Positions 23,695 through 30,885 of a DNA stretch of 54,732 nt are shown here, piece after piece. Source of the stretch: a virus; the IMG/VR virus record IMGVR_UViG_3300010885_044183, positions 1-54,732 of that record. One strand, given 5' to 3'. A program made the translations under genes and the position numbers. The notes below the pieces were generated by a model. The model searched no databases. It saw only the letters and a list, made by a program, of their open reading frames with translations, and was not told the origin of the DNA. Positions within the stretch are counted from its first letter, which is position 1, and every line of letters starts with the position of its first letter.

Positions 23695-24215
23695 AGCTTC
23701 ATCTTCTTTATGATTGCGACCAGCGCCTTCACGTCGGCCATTGCTCGGTGCTCTTGTTTGAGCGGTTTGCCAATCTTCAGCTCATACAGGTCGGTCAGCT
23801 TCAGCCGGTGCCCCTTTATGTGCTTGGTGAGTTGCACGGTGCAGAGCTGCTCCGGAGGCCAAGGGAATGCATACTGCGCGCCGCAGCGCTCCAGCTCAAC
23901 CCGTAGCATGCCCATGTCGAACGGCGAGTTGTGGCAGACGATGCGCCGCTCGCCTAGCATGAACTCCGCGAGCTGCGGGAGTATCTCGAGAAACGTGGGC
24001 TTGCCCTCGAGGTCGGCATTGGTCAGCCCTGTTATGCGTTTGTGCACCTCTTCATCAATAGGCTCGCCCGGATAGAGGAGCATATCGAACCGCCCCAGCT
24101 CTTTGTATTTGTGGTCGAGCTTCACCATCCCTATCTCGATGATCTTGGGCTGTGCCGCTAAGTCCGCAATCTCCGGCTTAAGGAGACCCGTTGTTTCTGT
24201 GTCGAATACAAGCAT
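23691..24215 (-). CDS. DEDDh 3'-5' exonuclease (DnaQ/epsilon-like)
   Basis: The 174-residue protein has Exo I FDTETTG (D5, E7), Exo II CHNSPFDMGML and Exo III HRAMADV with the catalytic His. It also has the DnaQ-type ITGLTNADLEGKPTF. It likely proofreads for the DnaE-like polymerase encoded two genes downstream in the same operon, giving the phage its own alpha-epsilon pair. TAGGAACAC precedes the ATG. Confidence 0.88.
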   Translation of the reverse strand: MLVFDTETTGLLKPEIADLAAQPKIIEIGMVKLDHKYKELGRFDMLLYPGEPIDEEVHKRITGLTNADLEGKPTFLEILPQLAEFMLGERRIVCHNSPFDMGMLRVELERCGAQYAFPWPPEQLCTVQLTKHIKGHRLKLTDLYELKIGKPLKQEHRAMADVKALVAIIKKMKL

Positions 24216-24224
24216 AATGTGTTC

Positions 24225-25178
24225 CTAGAAAAATGAGGTTGGGCTCATGCGGTCAAGGTCGCCGCATATGCTGTTGATCTGAGACAGACGCTGAGCGCAG
24301 CACGTGCGGCAAATTGGCGGCAGCTCTTTGTAATTCAGCCTTGAATACTCGACCACTGCTGGCCAGATCTCGGAGTGCCAATTCGAATCCCAAAGGTTAC
24401 CAAGTGCATGCGCCTGAGGTTCCGCCTGAGCGTCGCCCGCCGTAATGCAGCAGGGGTATACATCGCCGCCCGCATCAATGTAGAGCTGGTAGAGCGCCGC
24501 GTGGCAGTTCTGAAAGGGCTCTATGCGCCGCTCCCACTTCTCCGGCACCCGCACCGCGCGCGCGCCGCTATCCGGCACAATGTGGTGGGTCTCGATGTCG
24601 GTGATGCCGCGCTCCTTCGCAAACGCCAGAACATTCGGCAGGTCATCCACGTTGTCCGCGTGCAGTGTTATGCCGAGCCCAACCTTCACGTTCGCCGCGA
24701 GCATTGCATCAATGCTCCTGATAACCTTGGCGACCGAAACCTTGCCGCGCACCTTCTCGTAGATTTCTGGCGTCACCGCGTCCAGCGACACCCGCACCCA
24801 TTCCGCTCTCGACAGAAGCTTGAGGTCGATTCCGGGTGGAACATAGCCGGTGATCGTCATGCCGAACTTCAGCAGCAGCATGGTGTGCCGCTCCATCACG
24901 GCATTGAAGTAAGAATACGCCATCGGGTCGCCGCCCGCATAGCACACAGACTCTACGCCCATGCTGCTGAACATGTCGAGCTTATCGCACCAGTCCGCCA
25001 CATGCATGTGCTTCATAACTTTGCGCGAGGGGTGGTCGCACATAATGCAGCGGTTGAAGCACGCGTCGCAGAGAGCTACGTGCAGGCTGATAGGCGCGCC
25101 GCGCCGCCCGCCCTTCACACCTTCATAGTAGCGCGAGATCTTAGCTGCGCGCGCGTGATCCATATCTTTGTAGGCCAT
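24225..25178 (-). CDS. Radical SAM enzyme with SPASM-like Cys-rich C-terminus
   Basis: In this 317-residue protein, CFNRCIMC gives the CX3CX2C iron-sulphur site (C40, C44, C47), followed by AGGDPMAY (SAM-binding GGxP-like). A TIM-barrel pattern with WVRVSLDAV follows. The C-terminus has Cys groups (PFQNCHA, VYPCCITAGD, PPICRTCC) suited to an auxiliary cluster. It would cleave SAM to make a radical on a peptide, amino-acid or nucleotide substrate. Neighbours are ThyA-fold, ThyX, HAD and FAD genes. Radical SAM isomerases are established in phage thymidine hypermodification, which makes that role a leading inference. The start at 25178 has AAGGATAATC upstream. Confidence 0.82.
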   Translation of the reverse strand: MAYKDMDHARAAKISRYYEGVKGGRRGAPISLHVALCDACFNRCIMCDHPSRKVMKHMHVADWCDKLDMFSSMGVESVCYAGGDPMAYSYFNAVMERHTMLLLKFGMTITGYVPPGIDLKLLSRAEWVRVSLDAVTPEIYEKVRGKVSVAKVIRSIDAMLAANVKVGLGITLHADNVDDLPNVLAFAKERGITDIETHHIVPDSGARAVRVPEKWERRIEPFQNCHAALYQLYIDAGGDVYPCCITAGDAQAEPQAHALGNLWDSNWHSEIWPAVVEYSRLNYKELPPICRTCCAQRLSQINSICGDLDRMSPTSFF

Positions 25179-25180
25179 GA

Positions 25181-25906
25181 TTATCCTTGCGAGTATTGTA
25201 AGTAATGCTTTGCGATTTTCGGTTCGTCCATAGTTGCAGAGTTCGCAAATACGGACACTTGCCCAACTTTGAGCTTTGCCTCTTTGCATACGGCGCGCAG
25301 AGCGGCATCAGCCCCGAACACATCACCCCATAGGTGCGACCAGTTGCAGTGGCGAACTATGACGGATATGCTCATAACCCCATCCAGCACGTGGAATCCA
25401 TAGTTCATAACACATGACACCGAGGTGCGGTTCGTCTTTGGCACGTCAGGGCGCTCGCTCAGCGGTGCGCAAACCCAAGCAGGACTCTCCACGTCAAAGT
25501 AATACAGCGGCATCGAGCCATACCTACCGGCAATGCGATCCAGCATGAAGCTGATATACCCCTCTGGCAACTCCGGTCTCGGCATGCATAAACGGCCAAA
25601 TGAATTGTTGTCGTTGCCAGAGAACCCCGCCAGCTGCCAAATGCGATCATCCTTGATCATCTTGCGTAAGTTTGAGCCGTGCTCGGCATATATCGCCTTG
25701 GGGAACAGAGACTCTACCAGCCAGTCGCCCCAGAATAGCTGCCGCCCGCCGCCCTTCGCCGCCCTCTTGAGCTTGAATGCCTCATTGAACGCATTATATT
25801 CGCGATCAGTCGGCGCAGAGGCCGGAGCCTGACCGAAGAAGCCGCTGATGCGCCGCTCCTTCAGCAGCCGCTCCGTCATCGCTGTGAACAGCCGCTCAGC
25901 GTTCAT
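25181..25906 (-). CDS. Divergent thymidylate synthase-fold protein (ThyA/dNMP hydroxymethylase-like)
   Basis: The C-terminal half of this 241-residue protein aligns by eye with the ThyA core. SVSCVMNYGFHVLDGVMSISVIVRH has Cys165 where ThyA has its catalytic Cys. Arg185 lies 20 residues later, like the phosphate-binding Arg166 (spacing 20 in E. coli ThyA). LWGDVFGADAAL replaces LGLPFN, and KVGQVSVFANSATMD resembles the family end. The N-terminal half has GDWLVESLFP and KDDRIWQLAGFSG. The usual RSxD and LPFN motifs are changed, so substrate or product may differ, for example a hydroxymethyl-dNMP. It overlaps its upstream neighbour by 11 bp. Confidence 0.6.
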   Translation of the reverse strand: MNAERLFTAMTERLLKERRISGFFGQAPASAPTDREYNAFNEAFKLKRAAKGGGRQLFWGDWLVESLFPKAIYAEHGSNLRKMIKDDRIWQLAGFSGNDNNSFGRLCMPRPELPEGYISFMLDRIAGRYGSMPLYYFDVESPAWVCAPLSERPDVPKTNRTSVSCVMNYGFHVLDGVMSISVIVRHCNWSHLWGDVFGADAALRAVCKEAKLKVGQVSVFANSATMDEPKIAKHYLQYSQG

Positions 25907-26345
25907 CGGTGAACTCTTCGAGCATCGCCGCATACACCTGCAGATCACGAGCGGAGTCCTGATGTCCGCCGCGACTGAAGTTGTGAGCATAGCGTTGCAG
26001 CTTGCCGAGGCACATGATGATGTAGTCGAGCCGCTGAGCGTCGTTGACGTCAGTGATAGGTGGGATACCGCCATCCGGGAACAGCGCCAGCAGGGCAGCG
26101 CCAAACCGCTGATAGTTGTTTCCGTATATCCCATTGCGCTCACGGAAGGTCTCTGCCGCCGCATCGAGCAGCTCCGGTGCGATAGGCTTGCGCGCAACTT
26201 CAACTTTTTTCTCTTTGCGGATGATAGGTGGTATCGCAGTGATTGTCCGCTGGCAGAGGCTCGTCTCATGCGCACCCCACGAAGCGCCGCACTCCATGCA
26301 GCTCCAGCGCCCGTTGACAAGTTTCTTGTTTTTGCAGCTATCCAT
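25896..26345 (-). CDS. DUF6378-like protein with Cys-rich N-terminus
   Basis: The 149-residue protein starts at 26345 (AGGAGC upstream). It opens with a short zinc-ribbon-like CMECGASWGAHETSLC. The all-alpha domain LLDAAAETFRERNGIYGNNYQRFGAAL, NDAQRLDYIIMCLGKLQRYAHNF and DSARDLQVYAAMLEE follows, which matches the phage DUF6378 pattern. The helical acidic layout recalls MazG-type nucleotide hydrolases, but I cannot confirm that. It overlaps the HAD gene by 8 bp. Confidence 0.6.
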   Translation of the reverse strand: MDSCKNKKLVNGRWSCMECGASWGAHETSLCQRTITAIPPIIRKEKKVEVARKPIAPELLDAAAETFRERNGIYGNNYQRFGAALLALFPDGGIPPITDVNDAQRLDYIIMCLGKLQRYAHNFSRGGHQDSARDLQVYAAMLEEFTDER

Positions 26346-26802
26346 TTGAATGCTCCTCATCGCCAATGCGCACGATGCGCGCTGGCAGGTTGAACTCCGA
26401 TTTGTACATCTCGACAATGTCCGCACGGTCATCGATGACGTCGAAAATTTCCGCGTGCGGGATGTTATACAGAAGGTTCGGTTCGAACAACCAACTCACC
26501 ATTATGCGCTTCAGCGCCACTCCAGGTATGTGATCCAAGTCCGGATTGCGCATAAGGATATGGTGCGGTGTGATGCTCGCCTTTCTGTACAGCCAGCGCA
26601 GCGTCTCCGCTTTGTGCCGCACCGGACGCCCCGTTATCACGATCACCCGCTCCGAACGGATCTCGTTGATATTCAAAACGTCATCCATCCCGCACAGTGA
26701 GTGATACTCGCGGAACCTGCCCTCAGCGTCTCCCGGCAGGATGCGCGACCTGCGCCACCGGTCATCGGCGATGCAACCGTCTAAATCAATTATCTGATAC
26801 AT
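26338..26802 (-). CDS. HAD-superfamily phosphatase
   Basis: This 154-residue protein has motif I DLDGCIAD (D6, D8), motif II VITGRP (55-60), a likely motif III Lys in LKRIM (K98) and motif IV DVIDDRADIV (DDR at 124-126). The layout is that of the small HAD enzymes related to polynucleotide-kinase 3'-phosphatases and 5'(3')-nucleotidases. The substrate is probably a nucleotide or DNA end. It lies between the ThyX and ThyA-fold genes and uses the AGAAAGGAAAACC early ribosome site. Confidence 0.75.
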   Translation of the reverse strand: MYQIIDLDGCIADDRWRRSRILPGDAEGRFREYHSLCGMDDVLNINEIRSERVIVITGRPVRHKAETLRWLYRKASITPHHILMRNPDLDHIPGVALKRIMVSWLFEPNLLYNIPHAEIFDVIDDRADIVEMYKSEFNLPARIVRIGDEEHSNG

Positions 26803-26822
26803 GGTTTTCCTTTCTGGGTTGA

Positions 26823-27608
26823 CTATGATGCTTTGCCGTCCTTGGCGATGGGGGAGGCTTCGTGGCGCACGGAGTCGAATCGCTCAGCTATCATCTTGCG
26901 CCGCGCCGCAACAAACTCATTCGGCAGCACAATTGGATACACTGGGCACTCTTTCTCGCCGTAACGTGGGAAGGCGCAGTGGCAGTGGTTGACGCAGAAC
27001 ACCTGAATGAACTGTTCCGCCCAAGGGTGTTGCTCCACCACGAGCCGCTTCATCTCGCGGAACACGTCCTGGTATTCACCCTGAGTCCGGGTGCAGAGCC
27101 GCAGTTCGCCGGTGTTGGCCAGAGTGCGCAAGTTCATATCCACGATGATGCTGGTGGTGATGTTCGTCGGCAGAATACCGCGCGCATCCTGCGGCGGGAC
27201 GCCGGAATCGACCAAATAGCCGTATGCCTCCATCATACGCTCCATCGCCTCGTCCCACTCATCCGTCGGAATGTCAAAGCGCTCTGCAGGCTTCACCCCG
27301 ACGACAGAGGCTGGTTTCAGCACTTCATGCTCGCGCGCATCGACCACACGCATCGCCTCCTGCGCAAAGCTCGCCGTGCGCGTCCGCACCAGCTGGTGGG
27401 TGAATGCACGCGTCACGCCGCTGATCTTGAACACGTAGTGCACAAACTCCCACGACGACTTGATCGTGTCGCGCATGTAATCCAGATGCTCTTGGCGCTT
27501 TGCATCGCTCCACGCCGAGGGGTCATCCGCATGGGACAGCCGCGTGCCCTTGGTTTGCAGGAGCAGCGTCAGCGCGTCTTGGGTATAGCTCAACAGTTCG
27601 ACTTTCAT
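26823..27608 (-). CDS. thyX: Flavin-dependent thymidylate synthase (ThyX), divergent
   Basis: The 261-residue protein shows ThyX features: helix SSWEFVHYVFKISGVTRAFTHQLVR read in parts, then the signature segment RTRTASFAQEAMR (residues 75-87). LPTNITTSIIVDMNLRTL and CTRTQGEYQDVFREM follow. Compared with the canonical RHRxxSxxExSxR, the His is Thr and the second Ser is Ala. The C-terminus has a Cys/His group (CVNHCHCAFPRYGEKECPVYP). It would methylate, or otherwise add a one-carbon unit to, dUMP using FAD and folate. Having ThyX beside a ThyA-fold gene suggests two different C5-modifying reactions. The start has AAAGGAACGAAA. Confidence 0.8.
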   Translation of the reverse strand: MKVELLSYTQDALTLLLQTKGTRLSHADDPSAWSDAKRQEHLDYMRDTIKSSWEFVHYVFKISGVTRAFTHQLVRTRTASFAQEAMRVVDAREHEVLKPASVVGVKPAERFDIPTDEWDEAMERMMEAYGYLVDSGVPPQDARGILPTNITTSIIVDMNLRTLANTGELRLCTRTQGEYQDVFREMKRLVVEQHPWAEQFIQVFCVNHCHCAFPRYGEKECPVYPIVLPNEFVAARRKMIAERFDSVRHEASPIAKDGKAS

Positions 27609-27618
27609 TTTCGTTCCT

Positions 27619-27792
27619 TTATGGTTGGTGGTATCTTGTGTAGATCTCTTTGTGCGACTCCATCTTGATGTCGCCCTTCTTCCTGCGGTGATACGGTAAT
27701 GCCAAATATTCCTTCTTGAGTCGCTTCAAGGTGCCTTCTGTGCGGAGGATTCGCGCCGCCACCCGTATGCGCCGCGCCGCCTTGCCGTTCAT
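27619..27792 (-). CDS. Small basic protein, 57 aa
   Basis: This short gene opens MNGKAARRIRVAARILRTEG, continues with a Lys/Arg-rich helix (LKRLKKEYLALPYHRRKKG) and stops at 27619. It fills the gap between the ThyX and FAD genes. Its ATG overlaps the stop of the FAD gene (ATGA). It is strongly basic and may bind nucleic acid. Similar very basic small proteins occur in many phages without assigned function. Confidence 0.55.
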   Translation of the reverse strand: MNGKAARRIRVAARILRTEGTLKRLKKEYLALPYHRRKKGDIKMESHKEIYTRYHQP

Positions 27793-28742
27793 GAGTTCAA
27801 GCTTTCGAGCTTTGCGTCATAACCCCCCAGCAGCATCATCCGGCGGATTGCAGTGATGTCATCCAGCACATCGTCGAGCAGGATATTGCGCCACGTAGCG
27901 AACCGCCCCAGCGAGTATATCCCGAACTGCTGCGTGAGCATATGCAGGATGTTCTTGCGCGGCTGGTCAGCTATCGGGGTGATCTTCCCGAATGCCTGCG
28001 CATGGTCGGCTTCGATCCGCTTAACGTGCAGAACGTTCTGCAGCCCGAACGCCGCGCAAACCTCTGACAGCACGGCAGACTCCGAGTCGGGCATACCCTT
28101 CCCGAGATCAGAGAATCCGGTATCGACGTGCTCGATCGTCAGCAGTGAGCCGGTGATCGACGCCCGATATACGCCAAATTCCATAGTCGGGAAATACACG
28201 GTCTGGTACACGTCGCAGTTGGGGATGGAGTAGCGCGACACGACAATTGGTTCCCGTTCAAACTTGATGTCTTTGATGCTGACCCCAAGCGTGTCGATCA
28301 GAAACGGCAGAGGAATGGTGCTGACGACCTTGAGGCCGTCGATACGGATTTGCCGAAGCATCTGATAGTTCACCGCGCGCTCCCACTGCACGCGCGCACC
28401 GCAGATATCGGCCAACTCCGCTTGCAAGCCATCAGGCGCAACCCAGCGGTGAGCCGACTCAAGATTCCAGATGCTGCTCTCGCCGACTATGCCACGCACC
28501 TTCTGCGAGTATAGGTTGGCCATGCGCAGAGAGGCCGGAACTTCCTTGCGATTGAACCAAATTGACTTACGCACGGTCACGCGCCGGAAGGGGATGCCAA
28601 GCGCTTTGCTCACGCGGTCGTCACGGAAGCGCAGCACGGCACGGTGGCCGACCACACTGCGCGGGTTCCGCTCATATATTTGCGCTTGTGCGTTTATTGC
28701 GCCGCAGATCAGCCCGCTCAGGCCAGCTCCAAGTATTATCAT
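27789..28742 (-). CDS. FAD-dependent oxidoreductase
   Basis: The 317-residue protein opens with a Rossmann motif MIILGAGLSGLICG followed by the acidic AQIYERN that binds FAD ribose. It ends with YSLGRFATWRNILLDDVLDDI, the GR-x-x-x-W-type FAD-contact block of amine-oxidase and UDP-galactopyranose-mutase-like flavoproteins. The middle (STIPLPFLIDTLG, VSRYSIPNCDVYQTVYFP) fits that fold. FAD-dependent lyases act on amino-acid-modified thymidine in some phages. Next to radical SAM, ThyX and ThyA-fold genes, a base-modification role is the best inference. The start uses AGAAAGGAAACG. Confidence 0.78.
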   Translation of the reverse strand: MIILGAGLSGLICGAINAQAQIYERNPRSVVGHRAVLRFRDDRVSKALGIPFRRVTVRKSIWFNRKEVPASLRMANLYSQKVRGIVGESSIWNLESAHRWVAPDGLQAELADICGARVQWERAVNYQMLRQIRIDGLKVVSTIPLPFLIDTLGVSIKDIKFEREPIVVSRYSIPNCDVYQTVYFPTMEFGVYRASITGSLLTIEHVDTGFSDLGKGMPDSESAVLSEVCAAFGLQNVLHVKRIEADHAQAFGKITPIADQPRKNILHMLTQQFGIYSLGRFATWRNILLDDVLDDITAIRRMMLLGGYDAKLESLNS

Positions 28743-28847
28743 CAGTCGTTTCCTTTCTGTTGGTGTGAATGAAATAGGCGCAGCGTCTTGTGTTCGCTGC
28801 GCCTATAATCGTGCGCCGTCCCAGCTGAGAAGTAAAGCTGGTTGAGC

Positions 28848-29678
28848 TTAGACCCCGACGATGAATTCGTAATTGGTCTTGGACATGCTCTTGATGGCGA
28901 TGGAGGTATCGTCACCCAGCAGCTCTTGCAGCTCGGCCAGCGGCACGCCCTTCGCGGTGCGCGCAGCCTTGGCTGTCAGCATATGCGCCATCAGCTTGTA
29001 GCGGGTGCTGCCCTCGTGGAGGCGGAGCTCTTCAGGCGTCTTGCACTTTTCGGACTTTTCCGTCAGCTTGTAGGCTGCGGCAAGAGCAGGGCGCTTGGTT
29101 GCGGCTTTTTCAGCAACAGGCTTGGCTGCGGGTTTCGCCGCCGCCTTCTCTGCGACAGGCTTGGCTGCGGGTTTTGCGGGTGCTGCTACTGCTGCTTCTT
29201 TCTTGGCCATGATTTCTACTTCCTTTTTGGTGGTTGATGATTTGAGTTGGAAAATTTCCTGGCGAATCGCGGTCAGGGCGGCAATCGCCTGTGCACGGTC
29301 GCCATACGTCTTTGGCACGTTGCGCAACACATGCCCCTTCGGAAGTTCTGCCGAGAGGCGCGCAACTTCATCCCGGATTGCAACACTGCTTTTGCCTCTG
29401 GTGTCCATTTTAATGATCCTTTCTATTTGCTCGATTGCTGCTGGAGAAATCTTGGGTAGCGCGAGCAGCTTGCGCGCTATCAATTGCGGATCAACGGGTG
29501 CGGTGCCGCAAACAACCAGAATATATTTCTTGTGAAAGTCGGAGTGCCCCATGCAGCCGAGCAGCCCCGTGTCGGCATCAATTACGGTATGGTTGCCATT
29601 CTGGTGATCATTGCTTATAAGAACGCGACGCTTGATGTTTTTGCGCTCTGCATACACGTCATAATCATTCGCCATCAT
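28848..29678 (-). CDS. Three-segment early protein with internal in-frame starts and a KPAAKP-type tail
   Basis: One uninterrupted frame of 276 codons contains three starts, each with a ribosome site: 29678 (AGAAAGGA, opening MMANDYDVYAERKN), 29408 (AGAAAGGA, opening MDTRGKSSVAIRDE) and 29210 (AAAAGGAAG, opening MAKKEAAVAAPAKP). Segment 1 is a mixed alpha/beta domain. Segment 2 is helical. Segment 3 has Ala/Lys/Pro repeats (AAKPVAEKAAAKP) like histone H1-type tails, then a compact domain ending SKTNYEFIVG. The products may be one fusion plus shorter forms of 186 and 120 residues. A histone-like DNA-binding role for the tail is inferred from composition. Confidence 0.65.
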   Translation of the reverse strand: MMANDYDVYAERKNIKRRVLISNDHQNGNHTVIDADTGLLGCMGHSDFHKKYILVVCGTAPVDPQLIARKLLALPKISPAAIEQIERIIKMDTRGKSSVAIRDEVARLSAELPKGHVLRNVPKTYGDRAQAIAALTAIRQEIFQLKSSTTKKEVEIMAKKEAAVAAPAKPAAKPVAEKAAAKPAAKPVAEKAATKRPALAAAYKLTEKSEKCKTPEELRLHEGSTRYKLMAHMLTAKAARTAKGVPLAELQELLGDDTSIAIKSMSKTNYEFIVGV

Positions 29679-29738
29679 AATTCCTTTCTGAGTTGTTTGA
29701 AGGTTATTTTGTTTTCCGCAAGAAGTAAAGTGAATTGA

Positions 29739-29933
29739 CTATGAAATCCATTCTAATTTTGCATTGCGCCCCAAAACAACGATGCGCGGCTTGCTGCGCC
29801 CGAACTGCTCAAAGCTCTTTACGCTCACCCGCTGCGTTCCATCACTGCGCGCCGGAGCCGCGTGAACAATGCGCACCCAGCGTAGCACGCCCGCCTCACT
29901 CAGGAGAACGGTTTCACCCGCTTGCGCCCTCAC
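29739..29933 (-). CDS. Hypothetical protein, 64 aa
   Basis: This small beta-rich protein (ETVLLSEAGVLRWVRIVHAAP, RVSVKSFEQFGRSKPRIVVLG) starts with GTG that overlaps the upstream TGA (GTGA). This implies translational coupling to the 62-residue gene before it. No family is recognised. Confidence 0.5.
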   Translation of the reverse strand: MRAQAGETVLLSEAGVLRWVRIVHAAPARSDGTQRVSVKSFEQFGRSKPRIVVLGRNAKLEWIS

Positions 29934-30118
29934 GCTTCACCGCCGTTCGCGGTTCCGTCTACATTGACTTCGACATAGCGGACGCGCTTGCTTCCGTGTC
30001 CGCTATACCTCATCAGGATCACCACCTCGCTTGCAGGGCACTCCGGTTCGCTCGCGCTAATCCAGCCCCGCTCCCACCCCTCGCCCCGCAGCTTTTTGAT
30101 CATTTCATCTTGAGTCAT
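29930..30118 (-). CDS. Hypothetical protein, 62 aa, behind the three-hairpin leader
   Basis: The start MTQDEMIKKLRGEGWERGW at 30118 is chosen because AGAAAGGATCG precedes it. The frame open further upstream would translate the structured leader. The N-terminus is a short helix often found in phage proteins beginning MTxDEMIxxLRxxGW. The rest contains ASEVVILMRYSG and VRYVEVNVDG strands. The function is unknown. It is one of two genes preceded by the conserved leader RNA. Confidence 0.55.
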   Translation of the reverse strand: MTQDEMIKKLRGEGWERGWISASEPECPASEVVILMRYSGHGSKRVRYVEVNVDGTANGGEA

Positions 30119-30195
30119 ATCGATCCTTTCTGTTGTTGGCTGACCATCGTCAGGTGGCGCAACACGCCACGACCGCAGCACTGCGGTTTCGGTCT
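30119..30195 (-). ncRNA. Three-hairpin leader RNA, copy A
   Basis: On the minus strand, stem 1 is CCGCAG/CTGCGG (30173-30186), stem 2 is GTGGCG/CGCCAC with a 5-base loop (30154-30170) and stem 3 is CTGAC/GTCAG with loop GATG (30140-30153). AACAACAGAAAGGA and the ATG follow. Copy B at 32653-32730 keeps the same spacing with compensatory changes in stem 2. An alternative GACCG/CGGTC pairing would compete with stem 1. It is a likely structured 5' leader or processed RNA. Confidence 0.6.
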
Positions 30196-30197
30196 GG

Positions 30198-30698
30198 TTA
30201 TCCATACATGCCGGGGAATTCAACGGCCTCCGCGTCATCGATCATCTGCTGGATCGCCTCCACCAGCTCATCACGCGCAGCAGCCTCTTCGTTGTCATCA
30301 TCAGACTCCTGCGCCTCACGCCCCTGCGCCTCCAGCGCCTCCAGCGCCTCGATCTCCTCATACTTCTGTGCCTCCAGTGCCTCGATCGCTTTGCCGAGCA
30401 GGAACGTAGCATCATCCCGCCGCGCCGCCCGCGACACCCCACGCGTCAGCGGCTTCTTCTCGAACCGCACCGCCACGCTGCCGAGAGCATCAGGGATGTC
30501 ATCGATCTCGGTGATCTGCTCCAGCTCATCAGCCGCTATGCCGCGCATCTCGCCCGCACCGGAGTTCTGAAGGCTCTCTGGCGTATTGTCATACGCCTCA
30601 CGCACCTCGTCCGCCAACTCCTGGATGAGCGCAAATCCGTAAGACACCGCCTCTGCTACTGTCCCTTCATACTTCACCATTTTTGCTTTGCCAGCCAT
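30198..30698 (-). CDS. Conserved hypothetical acidic protein, 166 aa
   Basis: The protein contains AVSYGFALIQELADEVREAYDNTPESLQNSGAGE and LEQITEIDDIPDAL, then a repetitive Glu/Ala segment (AIEALEAQKYEEIEALEALEAQ read in parts) that likely forms a coiled coil. A very acidic end follows. The DNA for the repetitive segment is a run of GCCTCCAGC-like units, which suggests slippage. The start at 30698 has a GAGAGGGAAC site. The function is unknown. Confidence 0.55.
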   Translation of the reverse strand: MAGKAKMVKYEGTVAEAVSYGFALIQELADEVREAYDNTPESLQNSGAGEMRGIAADELEQITEIDDIPDALGSVAVRFEKKPLTRGVSRAARRDDATFLLGKAIEALEAQKYEEIEALEALEAQGREAQESDDDNEEAAARDELVEAIQQMIDDAEAVEFPGMYG

Positions 30699-30795
30699 GA
30701 TAGTTCCCTCTCAGTTGGATGCGAAGGCGCATCAGCAGAGGTTTTCCTTTGAAAGCCTCTGAGTTGTGCCCTGATCTCCTACGTTACGCTATATC

Positions 30796-30868
30796 GTGCC
30801 ACTGCGCTCGCGCTGAACTTTTAGGCTGCCCGCGTATTAGCCTATCGTCGCCGCGCTTGCAGTGGCAC
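30796..30868 (-). repeat. Large inverted repeat in the 187-bp gap before the 166-residue gene
   Basis: The arms GTGCCACTGC (30796-30805) and GCAGTGGCAC (30859-30868) pair perfectly, extended by GCGC arms. TAGGCT/AGCCTA pair inside. The apical part includes TTTAGGCTGCCCGCGTAT (30820-30837), which recurs exactly at 47623-47640. The rest of the gap (30699-30885) holds two smaller hairpins (GATGCG/CGCATC and CAGAGG/CCTCTG) and no gene. It is probably a structured untranslated RNA. Confidence 0.5.
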
Positions 30869-30885
30869 CACGTACATGCCTGCTT

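Noticed and set aside
24375-25205. 276-codon open frame on the plus strand
   Set aside because: It is antisense to the radical SAM gene with an Arg/His-rich random-looking translation. GC-rich codons on the true strand create such frames.
26862-27668. 268-codon open frame on the plus strand
   Set aside because: It is antisense to ThyX, has no start signal and its protein has no recognisable pattern.
29930-30238. 102-codon version of the 62-residue early gene
   Set aside because: The longer start would translate the conserved three-hairpin leader. The shorter start has the standard early ribosome site.
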